From Nilaparvata lugens (lineage: Eukaryota > Arthropoda > Insecta > Hemiptera > Delphacidae): a DNA stretch of 64,000 nt. Numbering within the stretch: the first letter of the stretch is position 1; every line of letters begins with the position of its first letter. The stretch covers positions 6,023,561 to 6,087,560 of the forward strand of contig NC_052507.1 in assembly GCF_014356525.2 (NCBI RefSeq), in the 5' to 3' direction. Positions 57,263-64,000 of this stretch are shown piece by piece. Below the pieces are notes generated by a model. The model was not told where the DNA came from, did no database searches, and saw only the letters and a program-made list of their open reading frames with translations. The position numbers and the translations under genes are program-made.

Positions 57263-59503
57263 ATGTCCAATCATGAGGAAGATTCACTTCCTGAGCCTTC
57301 TGCTCTTTTCAATGCAAGAGACAATTTACACCAGGAAATAGATTGGTTCATAACCAACTATAACGATTATGTTGTGAACACTGAAGCCACTTATTATCAA
57401 TTGTTGACTGTCAAAAACGAACTAGGTTCACTCAGAATTAAGTATGATAAGATTCATGAACAGTTATGGAATGTAGAGTTGCAAGCACAAGATACTTCAA
57501 CTCATTTTGAAATACTTAATAAGTTCATCTCCATTGCCTCTAAGGCAAACGCTGCATTAACTGCCTTTGAAAGCAGACAACGCAACAATGAGGCCACTGC
57601 TGGTGCTTCCCAGCGGCCAACATCTCAAAACTCACATTTGGCAAATTTTCAGTTGCCTCAGATTCCGCTTCCACACTTCAATGGGGAGCTTTCAAAATGG
57701 CAAGCATTCTCAAGTGCTTTTACCAATATTATTGGTAATCAGGATAATATTAATGACTCATTGAAATTTTTCTATCTTCGTCAATCACTCAGTGGTGAAG
57801 CTCTTGCTAGAGTGGAACACATTGAAGCTGACGAAAATGGTTTTCAGCTTGCATGGAACCTCTTAAGGGAGAGGTATGACAATAAGAGATTAATTGCTGC
57901 CAGGCACGTCACGGCAATTGAATCTCCTCCTACTATAAAACGTAACTGTCCGCAATCATTACAGGCATTCATTGACTTTTGCAAGTCCCACATTACCGCG
58001 CTTGAAGCGCTTCAACTTGGAGTCCAAATCAAGGACTTATTGTACATGCACAAAATGTTGTTGCAGTTGGATACTGCTACTGTTCGAGAATGGGAAAAGA
58101 GTGTTGGTATACACGACATTCCCACCATTGATAAATTTTGGAATTTTCTGGAATCACAATGCAAAATCATGGAAGCTGTTGCTTCAAGCTCAGCTAACCA
58201 TCATCAAGGAAATGTACAGCAAAGTACATCCAACTCGGTTGTTGCTCATAGCAAGCCGAAGTTCAATCAAAATCAATCGAATGTTCAATCTAGGATGCAG
58301 GTTACTACCTCTTCTATGTCACCTTGTAGTTTTTGTAATTCTGTTGGTCATTTTCCAAATCGTTGTAATGAATTATTGAAGTTGCAGGTTACTGATTGTT
58401 GGAATGCTGTCCGTGACAAAAGGTTATGTTATAATTGCCTCAAGCCTTTCACACCCAATCATATTTGTTCGGACAAATCGTGTACACTTTGTGGCAAGAG
58501 TCACCACACTGTTCTTCATAGGTCATATCCTCAATCGCGAGACACTCCTAAGGATAAGGTAACCTCAAATGTTATTCATTCTCAATCTTTTGCTCCCTCC
58601 AAGGGTAAGAATGCTGGCTTGAATTCCGTCATGGTTCAGAATGCGGAAACAACTAAGCAAGCTGTTTCTCATGCAGAACAGCCTCAGAAGAACTCTCATG
58701 TCACAATGAGCTCCACTTCGTCACTGTGTTTGCAACAGCAATCAACTGTCGCCTTGTTACCTACTGCCGAAGTTTTGGTTCAATCTTCTAGTGGGGAATT
58801 TATTAAAGCAACCACGCTTTTAGATTCTTGCTCTGATTGTAATTTGATGTCAACTAGGTTGGCTGAAAAATTGTCACTTGTTACCTTGTATTCGGACACT
58901 TTGATTCATAGTGTAGGTGAGAATAAGACCAAATCATCTATTTCTCATTCAGTTTGCTTGTCTTCATCTGATCGTTTGTGGTCGGTTGAAGAAAATTGTA
59001 TTGTAGTTGATAGCATATCATCTAATGTTCCTAGTGTGAACATTGATCTTTCTAAAATTTCAATTCCTGTTGAACTCAAATTAGTGGATCCATTGTTTGA
59101 TCAGCCTAAGCCTGTAGATTTGTTACTTGGTGCTGGCATATTCGCATCTGTACTTCAGCCTGGTAAATTGTATCTAGCTCAAAACGCTCCCATTCTTCAG
59201 AAAACCAGTCTAGGTTGGGTCATATTTGGTTCTTGTAAAGCTATTCATCCTATTGCAGCACCTCGTTCATGCCTCCCTGCTTCGCCTGTGGCCGCTCCCC
59301 ATAGGGTCATGTCGAATTTTCTAACTTCAAATGATGTCTCTCATCAGTTAGAGAAATCAGTTCAGATATCAGTTCAGGAAATCAGTTCTCAATCAGTTCA
59401 GGTATTAGCTACCACTTCTTCTCATAATGATGTTATCTCAGGCATAATCAATAGTTGCTCCACCTATCACAAAATTGTTCGTACAACGGCGTATGATCTA
59501 TGA
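57263..59503 (+). CDS. BEL/Pao Gag-protease polyprotein (746 aa), RT missing
   Basis: ATG at 57263, ending at TGA 59501-59503. Residues about 130-290 match the Gag-like domain of BEL/Pao elements (IPLPHFNGELSKWQAFSSAF, then SLKFFYLRQSLSGEALARVE). Two zinc-knuckle-like clusters follow (CSFCNSVGHFPNRC near residue 352, then CYNC and CTLCGKSHH). The aspartic protease region is at about 500-640 with LLDSCSDCNLMS, where the usual LLDSGSD Gly is Cys, and DLLLGAGIF plus LQKTSLGWVIFGS. The frame then ends in a Ser/Gln-rich stretch where the reverse transcriptase would start. The frame is intact and could be expressed, but Pol cannot follow. Confidence 0.92.
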   Translation: MSNHEEDSLPEPSALFNARDNLHQEIDWFITNYNDYVVNTEATYYQLLTVKNELGSLRIKYDKIHEQLWNVELQAQDTSTHFEILNKFISIASKANAALTAFESRQRNNEATAGASQRPTSQNSHLANFQLPQIPLPHFNGELSKWQAFSSAFTNIIGNQDNINDSLKFFYLRQSLSGEALARVEHIEADENGFQLAWNLLRERYDNKRLIAARHVTAIESPPTIKRNCPQSLQAFIDFCKSHITALEALQLGVQIKDLLYMHKMLLQLDTATVREWEKSVGIHDIPTIDKFWNFLESQCKIMEAVASSSANHHQGNVQQSTSNSVVAHSKPKFNQNQSNVQSRMQVTTSSMSPCSFCNSVGHFPNRCNELLKLQVTDCWNAVRDKRLCYNCLKPFTPNHICSDKSCTLCGKSHHTVLHRSYPQSRDTPKDKVTSNVIHSQSFAPSKGKNAGLNSVMVQNAETTKQAVSHAEQPQKNSHVTMSSTSSLCLQQQSTVALLPTAEVLVQSSSGEFIKATTLLDSCSDCNLMSTRLAEKLSLVTLYSDTLIHSVGENKTKSSISHSVCLSSSDRLWSVEENCIVVDSISSNVPSVNIDLSKISIPVELKLVDPLFDQPKPVDLLLGAGIFASVLQPGKLYLAQNAPILQKTSLGWVIFGSCKAIHPIAAPRSCLPASPVAAPHRVMSNFLTSNDVSHQLEKSVQISVQEISSQSVQVLATTSSHNDVISGIINSCSTYHKIVRTTAYDL

Positions 59504-59519
59504 TTCATTCATAATTGTA

Positions 59520-60080
59520 GGAAACAAAATTCAGTCGCTCTGCGCTTTGGTCAATTAGCTGTCTCTGAAATTTTAGAAGCTGAAAATTGTATCTTCAAAT
59601 CCATTCAAGAAGAAGCTTTCTCTGCTGAACTTAAAGCATTGCGTCAAAATCAGGAGCTATTGCCTAATAGCTCTATTGAAGCCTTGTCACCATTCATTCA
59701 CTCAGATTCACTGCTCAGAGTTGGTGGACGTTTGCAAAATGCAAATGCTTCCTTTGATCATAAGCATCAAATATTGTTGCCCAGCAATCACAAATTCACT
59801 CGTGCATTGATTGTTGCTCACCATCGTCGTCTAAGTCATGCTGGTGTGCAGGCCACCATGGCCAGTGTAAGACAACGATTTTGGTTTCCCTCCACCCATT
59901 GCACCATCAAAAGTGTATTGCGGCATTGCATAATGTGTTTTCGCTTTTCAGCTCTTCGTTCTGAGCAAATCATGGGTAGTTTACCAGCGGCCTGCATTCA
60001 GGCTAATTTTCCCTTTTACAATTGTGGTTTGGATTACGCCGGTCCTATTTCCATTTGTGTAGGCGGCCCCAAATCTCGTA
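59520..60080 (+). pseudogene. BEL/Pao integrase N-terminal fragment
   Basis: The frame carries LRVGGRLQNA, then HHRRLSHAGVQATMASVRQR with FWFP and CIMC (the integrase zinc-binding H2C2 module) and GLDYAGPI with the first catalytic Asp. The rest of the catalytic core, with the second Asp and the Glu, is deleted. At 60085-60140 a 35-base duplication (CTCCACCACTCTTCAGAAAA twice) marks the deletion junction. The 194-codon frame at 59639-60223 covers this part. Confidence 0.88.
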
Positions 60081-60134
60081 CTTTTTCTCCACCACTCTTC
60101 AGAAAAAAGACCCATTCCTCCACCACTCTTCAGA

Positions 60135-60352
60135 AAAAAGGCAAATGGCTAAACAATTGTGAAAATTTGAAGGTCGGTACGGTTGTCATCTTGAAGGATC
60201 CTGGTTCCGCACAGTCCACTTGAAAGCTGGCGCGCACTACTGAAGTTCAGGATGACAAGGTTCGAGTTGTCACTGTTCTCACTCCCTCCGGCACTTTAAA
60301 GAGAGCTATTTCGAGTTTAGCACCTCTTCCCATTGATGAGGATTCTAGTTAA
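60135..60352 (+). pseudogene. BEL/Pao C-terminal domain remnant after integrase
   Basis: NLKVGTVVILKDPG then, after a break near 60200 and a stop, VRVVTVLTPSGTLKRAISSL and APLPIDEDSS to TAA. This is the small C-terminal module that follows integrase in BEL/Pao Pol. Broken by a stop between the two parts. Confidence 0.8.
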
Positions 60353-60500
60353 TCCCCTTGCTCTTATGGTTCATTTCGTATTTTCAGGTTTCATTGTTTT
60401 TTCCCCTGGTTCTCACATGGGGCCCAGTTTTCAACTTCCAATTGCCTTGCCAGATTTTACATATTTCTCACCTTTTCTTATTGTGCCATACCCCCGTATG

Positions 60501-60519
60501 ACAGAAGGGGCCCAGTTTA
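60501..60519 (+). promoter_or_regulatory. Polypurine tract of the BEL/Pao element
   Basis: AGAAGGGGCCCAG directly before the TGTAAAATC start of the 3' LTR; purine-rich, as needed to prime plus-strand synthesis. Confidence 0.65.
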
Positions 60520-61864
60520 TGTAAAATCTGACAAAGCATTTATTGTAACAGTTCCACTTGTTACTCGTTCCGCTACTACGTAGACATCATGTCATCATTT
60601 TCCATCTGCGCTGTCCGGTGACATCACAGTCACGGTTCTACGGCACTACTATTATCAAGTTGGTTTCCTATATTATTTGTTGTGTTATTTGTCATTTCAA
60701 TTTTAATAATGTACTATTCGATTTTTTGGAATTTAATTTGTCTTTAGGCATCTTACCTTCTAGATATTTGCTACTTTTTCACCAAACGTTTGTAAACGTT
60801 TCATGTACGTGGCTGACATTTCCGCTTTCCTTTTGTTGCTTGAGCGTCAGTCTGTCTTCTTGTCTTTCAATGGAGTCTAGTCGGTGAGTGCACATCTCGC
60901 TCCCGGTCTAAACTTTTCATCCAAATTCATCTAGTTTACAGAACGTTTTTAAAAGTGAATTATTCTTTCAAATTAATTTGTTTATTCTATTCTTCAATTG
61001 TGATTCAATTATTCATCGATTTCTTCACATATTTACGCTGATAGACTTTGTCAAGATTGCAACCTCGTGTAGGCGTTTATCCATATTCATCTGATCTATG
61101 GAATGTTTTTAAAAGTGAATTATTCTTTCAAATTAATTCGTTTATTCTATTCTTCAATTGTGATTCAATTATTCATCGATTTCTTCACATATTTACGCTG
61201 ATAGACTTTGTCAAGATTGCAACCTCGTGTAGGCATTTATTCATATTCATCTGATCTATGGAACGTTTTTAAAAGTGAATTATTCTTTCAAATTAATTCG
61301 TTTATTCTATTCTTCAATTGTGATTCAATTATTTATCGATTTCTTCACATATTTACACTGATAAACTTTGTCAAGTTCACAACCTCGTGTGGGCGTCAAT
61401 TGCCATTCTTCTAACAATTGGCTTCACCTCGTGAAACTCAAACTTTCAAGTTCATCATCTCTAACGTTTGGAAATCAATCTAAAAATTCCACAATTTGAA
61501 AGTCGGATTATTTGTTTGGAATTCTACATGCTCCTGCTCACACTTCCACTGGGGGATTTGCCTGCTGTGGTGGACGCTTCCATTCTTGTCATCGCATGGA
61601 CAGATCATATCGTCACTTGCTGATGTCCTGTTCTCTTGGGTAGGTACTGCGGATTCCTTGCCTGTCTGCCTGGCTGCATCTCTTCTTCAAAATTTTATTC
61701 AGGTTACATAAATCGTTCTATTCAATTTTCATTTACACATGTATTACATAATTGTTCTATTGATGTCTATCTTGACATTCAATTCACTGAGGCCACTGAC
61801 GCCTATTAATTGTTCTATTGATGTCTATCTTGACATTCAATTCACTGAGGCCACCGATGCCTAT
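60520..61864 (+). repeat. 3' LTR of the BEL/Pao element, truncated
   Basis: Matches the 5' LTR from its TGTAAAATCTGACAAAGC start, with three instead of two units of the 160-bp repeat (offsets 60942, 61102, 61262) and only two 58-bp units (61752, 61810). It stops within a unit at TGCCTATTG, where unrelated sequence begins. Confidence 0.88.
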
Positions 61865-62665
61865 TGTAATATTACATTTTTCTTCTCACATTTAAATCGA
61901 ATCTTCAATTCGAGATCTATGGAACTTTATAGTAAATGTCAGAGTTATCAATAGACGGATAAACTTTTTGACGGAGAATTTATTATCGTAAATGTTTGTT
62001 GCATTGTTCCATGGTGTCACCGAGGCTGGGTTGACAGAATTAAAAAGATAAATGGTTTAGTTAAATAGAGATGATATATATATAAAAATTTAAAATAACA
62101 TTTTCAAATTAAAGTTTTATTGAGAACAGATGTAGAATGTGAATTCTAAACTTATAAGTTATAATTTTTTGATGACGTGTCTGTGGAGATCGATATTGAA
62201 CAGGGCGTTGGTTTGGTGACTTTCAACTTTGCTTTTCCTGTTCAGCTCTTCCTTCTCTTCTGAAAAATGGCTTGCTACAAGTATTGTTGTCGTAGAGTTT
62301 TGCTCTAAATCATTTTCGTTTATTAATGTTGTAGATTGAGTTTTATATAAAATTTTGTGCTGTTTTGGTCAGATTTAGTTGTTAATGTAGTAAAGCCAAT
62401 AGCCACTGTGTTTCAACTGTAAACTAGATAAGTATTTTAGTTCGTAATAACTCTTGAAATAATTAGTCTTAAGATATTTTCTCTTTCTGTATTTTGTGTA
62501 TTTTCATCTGAAGATTATAAGTTAATTTGCTCTGAAAACTGGATTTCTCATTCATAGGCAATAGATCCATTCACAGTTTATCAAGAATCTATTTTATTGG
62601 AGCCGACAACTATTCTTAGGTTGATAGGTGTTAAATGCTATTCCAACCGTTTAAGGAAAAATTGG
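61864..62665 (+). mobile_element. Probable 5' LTR of a second LTR retrotransposon
   Basis: Starts TGTAATATTACATTTTTCTT, an LTR-like start, directly at the break in the BEL LTR, so it may have inserted there. It ends before TGGTAGCACGGCGAATG at 62665-62681, whose first eight bases complement the 3' end of insect initiator tRNA-Met (UGCUACCA), a primer-binding site. No second LTR lies in the window, so the LTR 3' end is set only by this site and the following ORF. Confidence 0.45.
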
Positions 62666-62868
62666 TAGCACGGCGAATGTTACCCCTGGTGTGGGACTCG
62701 AATTACAAAATAAATATGTCCCAAATGGTACACTATGAAATCCCTGGTTATAAAAATTATTAGTAGGATAGATATCTTGATGGGTTGTGAATGGTTTGTT
62801 GCTGAGTGGGAAATCGGTTCAAGAGAGATCAAGTCCTAATGAATATATTATCTGTGCAGACTAGCAAA

Positions 62869-63618
62869 ATGGCATACAATATGAAAAATATTAAAAATGA
62901 TGATGAGTTAATAGCTGCCTTAACACAACTGTTTGATGAGCAAAATGCTAATTTTGATGCTAGGTTTGATGATATGAAGCAAGAATTTGCTAGCATAAGA
63001 CTAGAGCAGGTTAGTATAAACCTTCTATTGAAAAATGCACATGAAACATTGAAAGATAGTCATGAAGATGAAAACAAATTGAAGCATGATAATAGTAGTG
63101 TTAAGTTACAAGATCAACTCATACAAGTTTCTGACAATGTAGGCCTAGTTACTGTTGTTGAAAAAGTCAACCATAGTGAAAGTGTAGAATTGAGTAAAGA
63201 AGTAGGTAGGGAGTTGTCTTCATTGAAAGTCAACTATCAAGAAAGTACTATTGCTACATTGAAAGTTAGGAAAATTGTAAACAAAATGAATGATTACATG
63301 AGACAGGTTTCTGTAGAGGTTAGGAAAAATGTAAACAAAATGAATCTTGCTTTGAGTCAAGTTGATGAGTTCAACTTTCAACTGAGAATTGAAAAGGTGT
63401 ATGCAATGCATTCTCAAGTGAACATGACGAACTTTTGTAGGCAAAACTGCTTGGTTGAAACTAATGAACCCATGAATAAAATCATGCTATTGAAGAAAAC
63501 AAAGCACAAAGTCACGATTGATGTATTAGTATTCAAAGGTTGTTTCAAGTTGCTTATTTACAAGATGATGACAATGAATCACATGATGAAAGGGTATTCC
63601 CCAACACACAATGATTAG
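62869..63618 (+). CDS. Gag-like ORF of the second LTR element
   Basis: The frame is open from 62806; I prefer the ATG at 62869 (MAYNMKNIKNDDELIAALTQ), about 190 bases after the primer-binding site. The protein is coiled-coil rich: LFDEQNANFDARFDDMKQE and VEVRKNVNKMNLALSQV. Two related segments (VRKIVNKMNDYMRQVS and VRKNVNKMNLALSQV) are internal repeats. It ends at 63618 without a zinc knuckle or protease. Gag is the likely role from position; no diagnostic motif confirms it, and it may be frameshifted near 63520. Confidence 0.4.
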   Translation: MAYNMKNIKNDDELIAALTQLFDEQNANFDARFDDMKQEFASIRLEQVSINLLLKNAHETLKDSHEDENKLKHDNSSVKLQDQLIQVSDNVGLVTVVEKVNHSESVELSKEVGRELSSLKVNYQESTIATLKVRKIVNKMNDYMRQVSVEVRKNVNKMNLALSQVDEFNFQLRIEKVYAMHSQVNMTNFCRQNCLVETNEPMNKIMLLKKTKHKVTIDVLVFKGCFKLLIYKMMTMNHMMKGYSPTHND

Positions 63619-64000
63619 GAATCCTGTGTTATGCCGGGATTCAGAATAGCATAATCGCTACACAGTGTATGGTAAGAGTCCATAATTGTGTCTTTTTTCT
63701 TTCCTGTAGCCTATTTTCTTGGCCCTTAATCTTTTCAATTTTCGATTCTTTCCTGTCTTTGTGTAATATTCAGTAAATTTCTTCTATGATGCATATCTTA
63801 ACCAATCTTGTCCATAGTCATTTAAATTTGTATTTTTTCTGAAATAATTTTAAAAGTTGAAATAGTAGCTTATTTTCCTAATCTTTAAATTGTTGATAAA
63901 ACTTAACTTTTCCAAAATCTATCCATTGTTGTGTAAATAATTGTTTGCTTGCGGTATATTTTTTCATCATGTATTACATATTTTAATCATGTCTATTTTT
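63619..64000. other. No gene seen at the window end
   Basis: T-rich non-coding sequence, possibly the inside of the second LTR element or unrelated DNA; the window ends before it can be classified. Confidence 0.4.

Larger units (their letters stand above)
54348..61864 (+). mobile_element. BEL/Pao LTR retrotransposon, internally deleted
   Basis: 5' LTR from 54348 and 3' LTR from 60520 both begin TGTAAAATCTGACAAAGCAT. Between them are a gag-protease ORF and a broken integrase, but no reverse transcriptase or RNase H. A polypurine stretch (AGAAGGGGCCCAG) precedes the 3' LTR. The 3' LTR stops at 61864 where another element begins. The copy could not replicate on its own; LTR differences suggest moderate age. 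Confidence 0.9.

Noticed and set aside
57972..58379. 135-codon frame within the BEL Gag region
   Set aside because: Alternative frame of the clearly coding Gag-protease ORF.

Overview
The window is a piece of an insect nuclear genome: AT-rich, intron-containing and packed with transposable elements and their remnants. The repeat style (many foldback elements and MITEs, BEL/Pao and other LTR elements, non-LTR fragments, mariners) and the protein sequences suggest a hemipteran, perhaps planthopper-like. That assignment is inference from general appearance, not from a database match.

Two host genes can be supported. The main one is a plus-strand vanin/biotinidase-like amidohydrolase of the nitrilase superfamily. 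It has six coding exons between 18672 and 38502, with consensus splice sites and phases that join into 535 residues. The nitrilase-type Glu-Lys-Cys triad can be placed at E87, K187 and C220. A further exon at about 17693-17817 is either 5' leader or an in-frame N-terminal extension. On the minus strand, 42844-43042 is the last coding exon of a FASTK-family (RAP-domain) protein; its other exons were not found in the window. A third, unidentified minus-strand C-terminal exon may lie at 40562-40775, and a doubtful plus-strand exon pair at 13988-14259.

Layout: 1-17.7 kb is gene-poor sequence with CT-rich tracts, inverted and tandem duplications, MITEs and two copies of a CA-repeat-bearing element. 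17.7-38.5 kb is the vanin-like gene, whose introns hold LINE fragments, MITEs, a perfect 90-bp-arm palindrome, a broken Tc1/mariner-type element split by a LINE, and a nearly full-length but broken mariner. 38.5-47 kb holds the two minus-strand exons and more repeats. 47.1-54.3 kb is a 7.2-kb foldback whose arms of about 0.9 kb carry the 3' end of a transposase gene. 54.3-61.9 kb is an internally deleted BEL/Pao retrotransposon with minisatellites in its LTRs. From 61.9 kb to the end is probably the 5' end of another LTR element with a gag-like ORF.

The most interesting repeat family is a non-autonomous element of about 0.85 kb, present four times. It starts with TC, has a subterminal inverted repeat, an internal (CA)n array and a 3' hairpin, which resembles Helentron-associated (DINE-1-like) rolling-circle elements.
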